Below, one piece after another: positions 28,101-36,740 of a stretch of DNA of 64,000 nt. The stretch is from Rothia sp. P100 (GTDB taxonomy: Bacteria > Actinomycetota > Actinomycetes > Actinomycetales > Micrococcaceae), in assembly GCF_023712425.1 (NCBI RefSeq), contig NZ_JAMAYG010000003.1, forward strand, positions 1-64,000, written 5' to 3'. The notes under the pieces were generated by a model. That model did not search any database. It was given only the letters and a program-made list of their open reading frames with translations, and had not been told where the DNA came from. The translations under genes were made by a program, and so were the position numbers. Within the stretch, counting starts at the first letter, position 1; each line of letters starts with the position of its first letter.

Positions 28101-30945
28101 GCTGGCGGTGGGCGTCCGCGCCGAAGAACGCTACGGAGTCAATGCATCAGCTATGGCCGCCGATGACGGCATCGTACTGCGTATTCCCGCAATGGAAGCC
28201 GAACCACCCGGCGCTGATCTTTTTCTCTTTGACCCCCAAGAACTTGAAGATCTCGTCACCGAGCGCGTGGGCAACTCAGCTCTTTTTGCCTCCCGTTTCA
28301 GGGAAAACGCCGCCCGCGCCCTGTTGCTACCCCGCAAGGACCCGGGCCGGCGCACTCCGCTCTGGCAGCAGCGACAGCGCAGTGCCCAACTATTAGATGT
28401 TGCCCGTAAATACCCCAGCTTCCCCCTGCTCCTTGAAACGGCCCGCGAGTGTCTGCAGGACGTCTATGACCTGCCTGCCCTTCTAGACCTGCACCGGTCT
28501 ATCGAGAGCAAGAAGGTCAAGGTTTCTGAAATTGAGACCGAGAACCCCACCCCCTTTGCCCGTACCCTGCTCTTTGGCTACGTCGCTCAGTTCCTCTACG
28601 ATGGCGATTCCCCGCTGGCCGAACGCCGCGCCGCTGCCTTGGCACTAGACCCGGCTCTACTAGCAGAACTCCTGGGCAAAGACGAGCTGCGCGAGCTACT
28701 GGATGTGGATGTTATCCGCTCCACTGAAGAACGTCTGCAACGCACCGCTGCCGGTTACCGCCTGCGCGGGGTGGAAGGCACCGCTGACCTGCTGAGACTC
28801 CTAGGGCCGCTCAGCGCTGAGGATGCCGCCGCCCGTCTGCGCCAGCCAGAGGCGGCCAGCTCCCCGACCCCAGCATCGGAGACAGCATCAGATGACGCAT
28901 CTGCCGAAAACACCGTCACCCTCGAAACCGCCCGCGGCTTCCTAGAAGATCTCGTGGCAGCCAACCGCGCCTTCCGCTTCCGGCTGCGCGAACGCGAGGT
29001 ATATGCCGCCGTTGAAGACGCCGCCCGCCTGCGCGACGCTCTGGGTGTGCCCCTGCCCATTGGGGTGCCCCTTGCCTTCTTAGAGCAGGTCGAGAACCCG
29101 CTGACCGACCTGGTAGCTCGATATGCGCGCACCCATGCCCCCTTCACCGCCACCCAGGTTGCTCACACCCTGGGGCTGGGGGTCTCTGTTGTGGATAGCG
29201 CCCTGCGAGCGCTGGCCGCTGACCGCCGCGTCATCTCCGGTGAGTTCTTACCCGATGAACTACGCGGCGAGCTAGCCTTTGCCCGTACCGGCACCGCCGA
29301 AACTTCTGGTAATGAGTGGGTAGATTCAGGGGTGCTGCGCACCCTGCGAGCCCGCTCTCTGGCGGCCTTACGCGCCGATGTGGAACCGGTGACCGGGGAT
29401 ATTTATGCCCGATTCCTGCCCGCCTGGCAGCACGTGGGTGAATGGGAAATCACCGAAACCACCGCTGCACCCGGCACTTTTGGTGCCACCAGTGGGGCGC
29501 GCGTGCGTCGCGATGAAAAGGCGATGTTGAGCGGCTACGATGGTCTGCTGACCGTCGTGGACCAACTGGCTGGGGTTCGCCTGCCGGCCTCAGCCCTTGA
29601 AGCTCTAGTGTTGCGTGCCCGCATCAGCGACTACACCCCCGCGCTGCTCGATAAAGCCATGAGCGCCGGGGACATCATCTGGAGTGGGGACGGTGCCCTA
29701 GCGGGCGACGACGGTTGGATCAGCCTGCACCTAGGCGAAACTGCTGCACTAACCCTACCCACCGAGGCCGAGCGTGCCGAAGCGCTCGCCGCCCTCGACC
29801 CGCTGGAGCAGACCGTCTACGCTCTGCTCTCTGGGGGGCTCTTCTTCCACCAGATTCAGGCGCAGCTAACTGCCCTGGCGACGGCCAGCGGGGAAACGCC
29901 ACCGCCTGACAAGGAGATCTCCGCCGCCCTATGGAACCTGGTCTGGGCAGGTCTTGCTACCAACGACACCTTTGCCCCGGTGCGTGCCATGCTCGCCGGC
30001 GGCTCTTCCGCTCATAAGCTGAGCAAGCCTGCTCCCCGCGCTCGCAGCGTGGGAATGCGCCGCGGCGCTTCTCGCCTCTCTGGTGCCCGGTTTGGGGTTG
30101 CTACCGGCACTCGGCCTACCGCGGCACCGGCCACTGCCCCGGTGGACGCTGGCCGCTGGTCCCGGCTTGAGACCGAGGACCTTGACTCCACCGTCGCCGC
30201 TCACGCTCGCGCTGAACTTCTCATGGACCGTTACGGGGTACTGACCCGTGGAGCGGTAGCGGTAGAGGATGTGCCGGGCGGTTTTGCCGGGATCTACCGG
30301 GTACTTTCTGTGGCTGAAGAAAAGGGACTGGCACGGCGCGGTTACTTCATCGAACAGCTGGGGGCAGCCCAGTTCGCAAGCGCCAGCACCGTGGATCGTC
30401 TACGCGAATACGACAGGGATGGCGAGGTAACCACCGATACTGATCAGGCTGAGAACTCAGCTTCACCGGTTTACACCCCGGTGCGGCGTACCAAACGTCG
30501 CACCGTCCTACTGGCCGCCACTGACCCTGCTAACCCTTACGGCTCCACCCTGGATTGGCCGGCAGCTACCCCCTGGGACTCCGAGCGCACACCGGTCAAA
30601 CACCGGCCGGGTCGTAAGGCAGGTGCTTGCGTGGTGCTGGTGGACGGTCAGCTGGCTCTCTACCTAGAACGCGGCGCTAAAACGGTGCTGCCCTTCACCG
30701 ATTCCCCCGCCATCATTGCTGCCGCAGCGCCTCTGCTCGGTGAGCTGGTGCGGGCAGGAGCCGCCGACAAAATTGCTCTTGAGACCGCCGGTGGCATGGA
30801 TATTCTGGACTCCCCGGCTTCCCTGCCCGGGGCTGAAGCTCCACAGGGAGAGCTGGTCGAGCACCCGGTGATTACCCTGCGCACCGCCCTGCTTGCCGCC
30901 GGTTTTTATCCCACCCCCCGAGGGCTTCGCATGCGCCGAGACTAG
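25174..30945 (+). CDS. lhr: Large ATP-dependent DNA helicase Lhr
   Basis: 1923 aa from ATG 25174, which lies 6 nt after GATAAT (leaderless). An SF2 helicase: Walker A IVAPTGSGKT (about 47-56), DEVH (about 188), LSAT motif III (about 223), then motif VI GLQRVGRAGHS, followed by the Lhr winged-helix and C-terminal domains. Known Lhr proteins translocate 3'-5' on DNA and act in repair. It is longer than the usual 1500-1600 aa: a Ser/Pro/Asp-rich insert of roughly 190 residues splits the two RecA domains (about 270-465) and a second lies near 535-605. An ABC exporter gene follows 50 nt later. Confidence 0.93.
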   Translation: MTADQPHEALAHFSAPTRTWFAGAFSAPTAAQAGAWKAISAGQHALIVAPTGSGKTLSAFLWALDRLHFENDACAETGSAGQGSGGAASAPVGGTRVLYISPLKALGVDVERNLRAPLIGIAQTAKSLGVQPPEVRVGVRSGDTPPKERRALISSPPDILITTPESLFLMLTSKARSTLTGVHTVIIDEVHAVAGTKRGAHLAVTLERLNQILPAPAQRIGLSATVEPVETVARFLGGSAPVEVVRPPSEKKWELTVSVPVPDMTALGGPNAGGFVNNSSASNTAGAAGTDTPTKPSFVDQLNQRTQKRVRDYEAAIPTYDDGAVHTDSLAQESDPATGAGLAESLPQGITLADALGIRPVTGPAVGKGAGSSPAEPGAGDGFFDDFPQPPRTAASPSHDAERALFDAVGVFPGEEELDTDVHSAGPKLTDSDFTQPASGALPAGFNIEEVESSPPAEQPRDNSGYQASIWPHVEERIVDLVEANRSTIVFANSRGLAEKLTARLNEIYIGRLEARGQLGEVTGNARTGALNYTTVSGADSGSGSEQTNAQGQPESVSAILARALAQGAPARLETNDSRLAGASPSVQRPPAQMAGASGTATGAPPVLARAHHGSVSKDQRTLIEEALKSGQLRCVVATSSLELGIDMGKVDLVVQVESPHSVASGLQRVGRAGHSVGETSRGYLYPKHRGDLLNATVTVQRMLGGHIEPLSIPTNPLDILAQQTVAACALGPISVEAWFEALRATAPFASLPRAAFEATLDLLAGKYPSDEFAELRPRVVWDRDAGTIEGRPGAQRLAVTSGGTIPDRGLFPVFIAGAEDSKAPKRVGELDEEMVYESRAGDVIALGASSWRIEDISHDRVTVTPAPGVPGRLPFWHGDSPGRPVDLGRALGTFTRELAAEIKTTPDAASTRLRETGLDAWAADNLMAYIREQVEAAGDVPSEQHLVLERFRDELGDWRVVLHSPLGMPVHSPWALAVGVRAEERYGVNASAMAADDGIVLRIPAMEAEPPGADLFLFDPQELEDLVTERVGNSALFASRFRENAARALLLPRKDPGRRTPLWQQRQRSAQLLDVARKYPSFPLLLETARECLQDVYDLPALLDLHRSIESKKVKVSEIETENPTPFARTLLFGYVAQFLYDGDSPLAERRAAALALDPALLAELLGKDELRELLDVDVIRSTEERLQRTAAGYRLRGVEGTADLLRLLGPLSAEDAAARLRQPEAASSPTPASETASDDASAENTVTLETARGFLEDLVAANRAFRFRLREREVYAAVEDAARLRDALGVPLPIGVPLAFLEQVENPLTDLVARYARTHAPFTATQVAHTLGLGVSVVDSALRALAADRRVISGEFLPDELRGELAFARTGTAETSGNEWVDSGVLRTLRARSLAALRADVEPVTGDIYARFLPAWQHVGEWEITETTAAPGTFGATSGARVRRDEKAMLSGYDGLLTVVDQLAGVRLPASALEALVLRARISDYTPALLDKAMSAGDIIWSGDGALAGDDGWISLHLGETAALTLPTEAERAEALAALDPLEQTVYALLSGGLFFHQIQAQLTALATASGETPPPDKEISAALWNLVWAGLATNDTFAPVRAMLAGGSSAHKLSKPAPRARSVGMRRGASRLSGARFGVATGTRPTAAPATAPVDAGRWSRLETEDLDSTVAAHARAELLMDRYGVLTRGAVAVEDVPGGFAGIYRVLSVAEEKGLARRGYFIEQLGAAQFASASTVDRLREYDRDGEVTTDTDQAENSASPVYTPVRRTKRRTVLLAATDPANPYGSTLDWPAATPWDSERTPVKHRPGRKAGACVVLVDGQLALYLERGAKTVLPFTDSPAIIAAAAPLLGELVRAGAADKIALETAGGMDILDSPASLPGAEAPQGELVEHPVITLRTALLAAGFYPTPRGLRMRRD

Positions 30946-30995
30946 GGCGCGCGATGGTGCGTTGAGGCGCACCCTAAGAGAGGAAAGGTGTAGCT

Positions 30996-31970
30996 GTGAA
31001 GACTACCGATACCGCCCTGAGCATCCGGGACCTCACCAAGCGTTTTGGGGCAAAAACCGCTGTCAACCAGCTGAATGTTAGCGTTGACCGAGGTGAAATT
31101 TTTGGCCTGGTCGGCCCCAATGGTGCTGGCAAGTCGACCACCATGCGCATGCTCGTCGACGCCCTGCGCCCTACGAGCGGCAGCATTCGGGTGCTGGGCC
31201 AAAATCCGCGCGATAATACCGCCCTGCGCCGGCACATCGGCTACCTGCCCGAGGAGTTCCTCACGGCCCCCTCCCTCACCGGCAAGGGGCTGCTCAAGCA
31301 CTTTGCTGCGCTGAACCCCGTGGCTGATTCCGCCTACCACGATTCGCTCATCCGCCGGTTAGGTGCCGAGCTGAACCGCCCCATTTCAAAACTTTCAAAG
31401 GGCAACAAGCAAAAAATCGGTTTGATTCAGGCCTTTATGCACCAACCTGACCTGCTCATTTTGGACGAACCTACCAGCGGCCTAGACCCCCTGGTCCAGC
31501 AGGTCTTTTTGGAGCTACTCCTCGAAGCGGCTGGTCGCGGGCAGACTGTCTTTCTCTCCTCCCACATTCTCAGCGAAATACAGCATGCCGCCCATCGGGT
31601 GGGCGTGGTCAAAGACGGTAGCCTGCTCGCTCTTGCCAGCGTGGCAGAGCTGAGGGACGCCGCTGGTCAGCAAATGCACGCCAGCCTAGAGGGGCTAGTG
31701 GCACATCAATTGCGAAGCCAGCTAGCCCGGCAACTCCCGGCGTCCACCCTGACGGCTAGAGAGGAGGGCAACCGCACCCTGGTTCGTGGCACCCTGCGTG
31801 ATCCGGTGCCGGCCCTCCTTTCCCTGCTGGGCACCTACACCGTGCAAGAACTCAACCTTGAAAAGCCTGATCTCGAAGAAAGCATCCTGTACTACTACCA
31901 GGACGGCACCAGCACAGACACACCTGCTGGTTCAGTCACCGCTCACAAAAGGGGTAGCCATGCACTTTGA
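30996..31970 (+). CDS. ABC transporter ATP-binding protein
   Basis: 324 aa. Walker A GLVGPNGAGKST (about 40-51), signature LSKGNKQKIG, Walker B LLILDEPTSGLD, H-loop SSHILSE. The C-terminal extension (about 230-324) is typical of exporters of the YhaQ/bacitracin-type. GTG 30996 with GAGGAAAGG upstream. The stop overlaps the permease start by 11 nt, so they form one unit. The substrate is unknown. Confidence 0.9.
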   Translation: MKTTDTALSIRDLTKRFGAKTAVNQLNVSVDRGEIFGLVGPNGAGKSTTMRMLVDALRPTSGSIRVLGQNPRDNTALRRHIGYLPEEFLTAPSLTGKGLLKHFAALNPVADSAYHDSLIRRLGAELNRPISKLSKGNKQKIGLIQAFMHQPDLLILDEPTSGLDPLVQQVFLELLLEAAGRGQTVFLSSHILSEIQHAAHRVGVVKDGSLLALASVAELRDAAGQQMHASLEGLVAHQLRSQLARQLPASTLTAREEGNRTLVRGTLRDPVPALLSLLGTYTVQELNLEKPDLEESILYYYQDGTSTDTPAGSVTAHKRGSHAL

Positions 31971-32754
31971 AATTCTGAGAAATGAAGTGAGCAGCACCTC
32001 GCGGGCGCTGTTTCTCTGGTGCCTGGGGGTGCTGGCAGCCGCCAGCCTCTACCTGGGCCTCTACGGGTCTATTGCTGGGCTCGTCAGCGGCCCCAACTCC
32101 ATGGTCAGCCAGATGCCCGAAGCCCTGACCAAAACGGTTGGCTTCGACGCTATCGTCACCGGTGCCGGCTACGCGCAGAGCACCCTTTACGGTCTCTTAG
32201 GTTTTGTGCTCATCACCATCGCCAGCATCAGCTGGGGTTCTAGCGCGGTGGCCGGAGCAGAAGAAAATGGGCGGCTAGAACTCACTCTTGCCCACAGCGT
32301 TTCACGCAGCGGCTACTACCTCAATATGCTTCTTGCCCTGCTCATACGCACCGCAGCCATGGCAGCCACCGCAGGCCTTGCCACCTGGGCCTGGAATGTA
32401 CCCGGTGATCTGAACATCGACCTAGAAAATATAGCGCCTATGGTGCTCGCTTACTGGCTGCTGGGGCTTTCTGCCGGAGCCGCGTCCCTCTCGGTGGGCG
32501 CCATGACGGGCTCACGCAAAGCAGCCACCGGCGCGGGTGCCGCCCTGGCCGTCACCGGCTATGTGCTCAACGCCCTGGGCCATCAAAACCCAGACTGGGA
32601 GTGGATGCACCGTTTCTCCCCCTACCACTGGGCGTTCGGGAATTCACCCCTCACCCACGGCTTGGACGGGGCCGGTGCTCTTTACTTAGCTCTGCTAGTG
32701 GGAGCGGTGATAGTTCTAGGACTGCTAGTTTTCAGGCGTCGTGACCTCACCTAG
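31960..32754 (+). CDS. ABC transporter permease (ABC-2 type)
   Basis: 264 aa with six likely membrane segments, beginning FLWCLGVLAAASLYLGLY. It overlaps the ATPase gene by 11 nt, which fixes the start at ATG 31960 (preceded by AGGGG). Resembles permeases of putative exporters such as those found near antibiotic-resistance ABC systems; the substrate is unknown. Confidence 0.85.
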   Translation: MHFEILRNEVSSTSRALFLWCLGVLAAASLYLGLYGSIAGLVSGPNSMVSQMPEALTKTVGFDAIVTGAGYAQSTLYGLLGFVLITIASISWGSSAVAGAEENGRLELTLAHSVSRSGYYLNMLLALLIRTAAMAATAGLATWAWNVPGDLNIDLENIAPMVLAYWLLGLSAGAASLSVGAMTGSRKAATGAGAALAVTGYVLNALGHQNPDWEWMHRFSPYHWAFGNSPLTHGLDGAGALYLALLVGAVIVLGLLVFRRRDLT

Positions 32755-32769
32755 CGCACCCGGATCGGC

Positions 32770-32991
32770 CTAAAGGCGAAGAAAGTGCCGAGCCGGCTCT
32801 ATTAAGCAGTGGGCCCGGCGTTGCACCCCGCGGTCAGGGAGATTCGATGAACATTTGTTCCAGGTGCTCACGTAGTCTGCTGCTTCTGCGTAACCCGCAC
32901 AGAATTCGCGTACACTACGATGCAGGTGAACGCAGAGCGCGCCAACCGACATCATCAGCACAATAACCATCAAGACTGTCAATAGAACCAT
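32770..32991 (-). CDS. Possible small membrane protein, unknown
   Basis: 73 aa. The first 22 residues (MVLLTVLMVIVLMMSVGALC) form a membrane segment; the rest is Cys/Arg-containing and unlike anything I know. TGGAGG sits 7 nt before ATG 32991, which supports translation. Low confidence, as codon use is not clearly coding. Confidence 0.4.
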   Translation of the reverse strand: MVLLTVLMVIVLMMSVGALCVHLHRSVREFCAGYAEAADYVSTWNKCSSNLPDRGVQRRAHCLIEPARHFLRL

Positions 32992-33276
32992 CAGTGACCT
33001 CCAAGTAGGGGAAGGACCGCAATGTGGGGGACGGCCCGGGAGCGAAATCTCCAGCTGATGTATGACGCTCGTGGGGGGAGATGCGCCGGGATCAACCGAG
33101 ATTCCGGGGGTGTGGTAGGTAGGCTACCCGCCGCCAGGATGGGCGCGTAGCATGATTGATACTATACACGCATTACCGTGCGGACTAGTATGTTCTTAAT
33201 GAAATTTACTTTTTTACACCACCCAAGACCCTAACCCCTTGGTGCATACCAGGCTGTTACCTGCAGAGGAGAAACC
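32992..33276. other. Intergenic region upstream of the Nei-type gene
   Basis: AT-rich with TACTAT and TATTCT-like elements near 33160-33195 that could be promoters. No gene seen. Confidence 0.4.
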
Positions 33277-34158
33277 ATGCCAGAGGGCGATACCGTATGG
33301 CGTCAGGCACAAGCTCTACACCGGGGACTTTCCGGCAGAATAGCCCACAAAACTGATTTGCGTTTCCCAGATCTTGCCGAGATTGATGGAGCTGGGCAAC
33401 CCATCCATGGAGCTCTGGCGAGGGGTAAGCACATCCTGCTCCGCATCGGTGAAATCACCCTTCATTCCCATCTCAAAATGGAGGGGATTTGGCACCTCTA
33501 CGGCACTAACCCGGATGGTAGCAAGGAGAAGTGGCGGCGGCCGGCTGAGCAGGTGCGCGCCCTCATCGAAGCTAATGCCCGCCTGGACGCCTCGGGGCAG
33601 GTGCTGGGAGGCAGCACACCGGTTGCTGCCGTAGGATTCGCATTGGGTCTCCTTGAGGTCTACCCCACCGAACAAGAAGCAGGCCGCCTAGCCTATCTCG
33701 GCCCTGATCTACTGGGCCCTGACTGGTCCTTAGAGCGCGCCACCACCAACCTGCTGCGGCGTCCCGAACGCACTATCGGTGTTGCCCTCTTAGACCAAAA
33801 GAACCTGGCCGGCATTGGCACTATCTACCGCGCAGAAACCCTCTTTCTCGCAGGCGTGGACCCTCGAACCCCGGTGGGGCAGGTCCCCGATCTACCCGGC
33901 GTCCTCACCATTGCCCGCCTGATTTTAGAGGCCAACCGCCAACGACCCCACCGCGTCACCCATACCAGTGCCGACCCACTCTGGTGTTATGGCAGGGCCG
34001 GCCGCCCCTGCTACCGGTGCGGGGCCTCAATTGTGCGCGAGGACATGTCGGATGCCGGAATCGGCGCCGCCCGCTACACTCCCGGGCACCTGACTCAGCG
34101 CACCGAGGACGTTGACCGGATCAGTTACCGTTGCCCCGGCTGCCAAGTCATGGGCTAG
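33277..34158 (+). CDS. Fpg/Nei family DNA glycosylase (Nei2-like)
   Basis: 293 aa. The catalytic N-terminus is MPEGDTVWR (Pro2, Glu3); the helix-two-turn-helix region is LLDQKNLAGIGTIYRAETLFLAG; the C-terminal zinc finger is CYRCGASIVRE ... YRCPGCQ (four Cys). It removes oxidised bases and cuts the abasic site. Best match is the actinobacterial Nei2 group. ATG 33277 has GAGGAG. It is followed by pepT within 25 nt. Confidence 0.9.
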   Translation: MPEGDTVWRQAQALHRGLSGRIAHKTDLRFPDLAEIDGAGQPIHGALARGKHILLRIGEITLHSHLKMEGIWHLYGTNPDGSKEKWRRPAEQVRALIEANARLDASGQVLGGSTPVAAVGFALGLLEVYPTEQEAGRLAYLGPDLLGPDWSLERATTNLLRRPERTIGVALLDQKNLAGIGTIYRAETLFLAGVDPRTPVGQVPDLPGVLTIARLILEANRQRPHRVTHTSADPLWCYGRAGRPCYRCGASIVREDMSDAGIGAARYTPGHLTQRTEDVDRISYRCPGCQVMG

Positions 34159-34182
34159 AGAGACGTGAATTACACTGGTGTC

Positions 34183-34632
34183 GTGACTTCTTCAGCTACC
34201 CTTCAAGATGCCCTTGCCACCCGTTTCCTACGCTATACCGCTATATCGTCGCAGAGTGATGCCAGCGTAAGCACCGTGCCCACCAGCCAGGGGCAGTGGG
34301 ATCTGGCCCGCCTGTTAGAGAAGGAGCTTCTCGAAGCCGGTGCCTCTGAGGTACACCTCAGTGATACCTGCGTGCTCACCGCAAAACTACCCAGCAACTT
34401 GGCTGCTGGCGCTACAGCCCCAGCCATTGGCTTCTGCACCCACCTAGACACCGTGGACGTCAGCCTCTCCCCCGACGTCAAAGCGAAGATTGTGGACTAC
34501 AAGGGCGGGGATATCTGCCTCAACTCAGAACTCGATGTCTGGTTGCGTGAAGTAGAGCATCCCGAGATTAGCCGCTACGCCGGGCAGCGCGTCCTGGTTA
34601 CCGACGGCACCAGCGTGCTGGGTGCAGATACC
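34183..34632 (+). pseudogene. Truncated pepT (tripeptidase T), N-terminal third
   Basis: About 150 residues match the N-terminus of peptidase T: LATRFLRYTAISSQSDA, GFCTHLDTVDVS (first zinc His/Asp) and LVTDGTSVLGAD (bridging Asp). In intact PepT, GAD is followed by DKAG; here it is followed by WYG from an unrelated Rhs sequence, so the remaining 250 or so residues are missing. GTG 34183 lies 6 nt after TACACT (leaderless). The same frame runs on into the Rhs piece, giving a chimeric open frame to 35190. It marks the left edge of the accessory zone. Confidence 0.8.
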
Positions 34633-35260
34633 TGGTATGGGGCTGATGCGAATACTAGCGCTGATAACTGGGAAGTCTGGAAACATTCAGACTTTGGCCG
34701 TCCGGGTAATCTCATTGGTGAGAAGGTGCAAAAAGCCAAAAGCGCACCGGTTACCTCTACCAACCCTAAGGGCGTAGGGACTCTGACTGAGAAGAAGTAC
34801 TGCTACGTCCCGGGCGTGGACCCTCGTTCTTGTCCGGTCAATGCTACTAACGCGGTGGATAAGATTCAGGCCTTGTACACGGCTAATATGGCCACCGGCA
34901 CTGGTTTTGTCACCTCGTATGCCTATGATGCTGCGGGGCATTTGCTCACTGTCAATACCCCGGGTAGCCCAGAGGGTAAGTATGAGTACACCTATGATGC
35001 TCGTGGTAATAAAATCAAGACCGTGCAGAGCACCGGTGACGGGCAGATTATCAGTGAGGCTGATACCTTCAACGCTCAGAACCAAATGACCAGTGATAAT
35101 TGGGCTTACGATGCTGATAGTAACGTGACGTCAACTGATGCGGTGAACCTCTCGTACAATTCGGTGAATCAGAATGTGGGCCACGACTAATACCTTTGCT
35201 GGTATGAGCCAGAAGCAGTTGATTGCTCAACAATCTTCTACTGAGGGTACTTTTGAATAA
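34633..35260 (+). pseudogene. Rhs/YD-repeat protein remnant
   Basis: Fused in frame to pepT. Tyr-Asp repeats are clear: YAYDAAGHLLTVNTPG, YEYTYDARGNKIKTVQS, NWAYDADSNVTSTD. The frame stops at 35190 after NQNVGHD, but shifting by one base continues as TNTFAGMSQKQLIAQQSS to a TAA at 35260, so a frameshift is present. No toxin or immunity gene remains. In intact genes the repeats form a shell around a C-terminal toxin; this is only the internal part. Confidence 0.75.
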
Positions 35261-35263
35261 GCC

Positions 35264-35335
35264 TCATATTGTCGTATGGATAGCCGTATATATGGTTGTC
35301 CATATAACCAGATTTGCGGATATATGGGTTTATGG
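35264..35335. repeat. Iteron-like TATGG/CCATA repeats after parA
   Basis: Short AT-rich motifs recur here: CATATTG, GTATGG, TATATGG, CCATAT, ATATATGG, TTATGG. The same ATATGG motif appears twice as CGATATGG just before parA (35949-35963). Such clusters are what a plasmid partition site looks like. Inferred from spacing to parA only. Confidence 0.4.
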
Positions 35336-35938
35336 ATTGAGGGCTTTGAGTGTCTGCGAAAGCTCTGTGAATAGGTCTTGATACCCACCTAAGTCTCCGG
35401 TGCGGGTATCTGCAAACCAAAAGTTTTGCACCTGCTGCTTGTTGGGCACTTCTGAATCAAAAACCGGTAAGTCCTGGTCTTCGATAGCCTCTTTGATTGC
35501 TTCGTAGGTCTTGGTTGCCCGCTTATCCCAATGGCACAAAAATAGGGCTGCGGGGGTATCTCCGGTCGTTCCTAAGGTTCGTACCGCGCGGTTGAAGTCT
35601 TCGGGGGCAACGGGGGAAGGAACAATAACAAAATCTGCAAGCTCAATAGCCTCATTGATAACAGCAGGATCACCCGGTGGGGTATCAATGAACACCCATT
35701 CTTCAGTTGCTTTAGAAATAACTCGTGAAAGCATCACGCGATTAACAGGTGTAACGGTATAACGGCGAATAGGCTCACCGTTCTCTTCAGCTACTTCCTT
35801 CCACTGGGTCGCAGATCCCTGGGGGTCGGCGTCAATAACAAGGGTGCTATGTCCTGCCCGTCCGGCAGCTTCAGCTAAAAGCATTGCAGTTGTGGTCTTG
35901 GCTGCTCCGCCTTTAGTGGTGGCAATAGTGACAATCAT
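35330..35938 (-). CDS. parA: ParA-family partition ATPase
   Basis: 202 aa. A short plasmid-type ParA: deviant Walker A ATTKGGAAKTTTA (about 6-18), switch regions LVIDADPQGSA and VFIDTPPGD. There is no HTH domain, as in type Ib ParA proteins which pair with a small ribbon-helix-helix partner; I see no such partner gene next to it. ATG 35938 has AAAGGTG. Presence in the chromosome suggests an integrated plasmid remnant. Confidence 0.8.
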   Translation of the reverse strand: MIVTIATTKGGAAKTTTAMLLAEAAGRAGHSTLVIDADPQGSATQWKEVAEENGEPIRRYTVTPVNRVMLSRVISKATEEWVFIDTPPGDPAVINEAIELADFVIVPSPVAPEDFNRAVRTLGTTGDTPAALFLCHWDKRATKTYEAIKEAIEDQDLPVFDSEVPNKQQVQNFWFADTRTGDLGGYQDLFTELSQTLKALNP

Positions 35939-35948
35939 GGTTCACCTT

Positions 35949-35964
35949 TCGATATGGCGATATG
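35949..35964 (-). promoter_or_regulatory. Tandem CGATATGG repeat in the parA promoter
   Basis: Two direct copies lie immediately upstream of the parA ribosome site. They may be the operator for autoregulation or part of the partition site. Inference. Confidence 0.4.
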
Positions 35965-36059
35965 GTTCAAAATTTTTTTCAACGGTCGACCATTAGCCCC
36001 AGTTATTGCTTTGCTCTAACTCAAGAGGCGCTTAGACCTTACACTGAATACAACACTCC

Positions 36060-36204
36060 CACTATCCATGACGAGCACGCCGACCTGATCATCAAACACC
36101 TGGCCTCCGTTGATCCGGATCCGGCCATTATCGACGCCGCACTGGCTCGGGCGGGCGGCTTCCGTGTGATCTCCGCTGATCTGCACTCCGACCACTCCGG
36201 ATAA
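36060..36204 (+). other. Fragment of an unrecognised gene
   Basis: GC content rises sharply at about 36060. The plus-strand frame reads IHDEHADLIIKHLASVDPDP and ends in a TAA at 36202. It looks like the C-terminus of a real protein, but has no start here and I do not recognise the family. Confidence 0.3.
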
Positions 36205-36258
36205 CGACTGTTCGGAGCGCTGGCCGATCGGTGGAAGACCGGTGGAAGACCGGTTGAG

Positions 36259-36284
36259 GCCGGGCACCCCCGGGGTGCCCGGCC
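36259..36284. terminator. GC-rich hairpin
   Basis: GCCGGGCACCCC pairs with GGGGTGCCCGGC. It lies after the fragments on both strands and may act as a terminator, though no T-run follows. Confidence 0.45.
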
Positions 36285-36311
36285 CATCTCGGTTCAGAAT
36301 TCGGCTGCCTC

Positions 36312-36501
36312 TCACATGAGCATCATGAGCAGGAGGAAGACCAGGAAACCGGCGGCGGCCATGGCGATGGTGCCGGTGCTCTCCTTGATTTCGTAGGCCT
36401 CGACCAGTAGCTCGGCGACGGCGGTGAACAGCAGCGCCGCAGCTCCGAAGGCCAGCCCTGCAACCAGCACCGGGGCGGAGACGCGGGGTTCCGGCAACCC
36501 C
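36312..36501 (-). pseudogene. C-terminal fragment of a ZIP metal transporter
   Basis: About 60 residues: VAGLAFGAAALLFTAVAELL, then VEAYEIKE and a last membrane helix ending MMLM. The VxELLVEAHE-type motif is diagnostic of the ZIP C-terminus. The N-terminal part is missing and has been replaced by another gene fragment, joined out of frame at about 36500. Confidence 0.6.
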
Positions 36502-36648
36502 GGAACGGACCTTCCAATCAAGCGGGTTGACCCCGGCCGCGTAGACCTTGACCCCGAGTTCTCCCGGGGCCGGCTGGGGGGTGTTGCGGGTGATCAGTTC
36601 CTGGTTGTCCGGGCCGCCGTACTCGTTGAACACGTATACCTTCGACAT
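36499..36648 (-). pseudogene. N-terminal fragment of a zinc-type NADP oxidoreductase
   Basis: From ATG 36648 the first 50 residues (MSKVYVFNEYGGPDNQELIT ... GVNPLDWKVRSG) match quinone-oxidoreductase/medium-chain dehydrogenase N-termini. Homology then stops where the ZIP fragment begins. An FNR-type box lies upstream in the right orientation. Confidence 0.6.
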
Positions 36649-36740
36649 CGTGTGCTTCCTCTCCTCGTGAATTTCTTTCCTGTGGTCACGGCCGTTCGCG
36701 GCCTTGCCTGTCACGGTAGGAAGATAATCACCGCGAGACC

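Noticed and set aside
34165-35190. 341-residue frame as an intact peptidase
   Set aside because: Only the first third is PepT; the rest is Rhs repeat sequence.
36016-36714. 232-residue minus-strand frame as one protein
   Set aside because: It is a chance joining of an oxidoreductase N-terminus with out-of-frame ZIP sequence; treated as two fragments.
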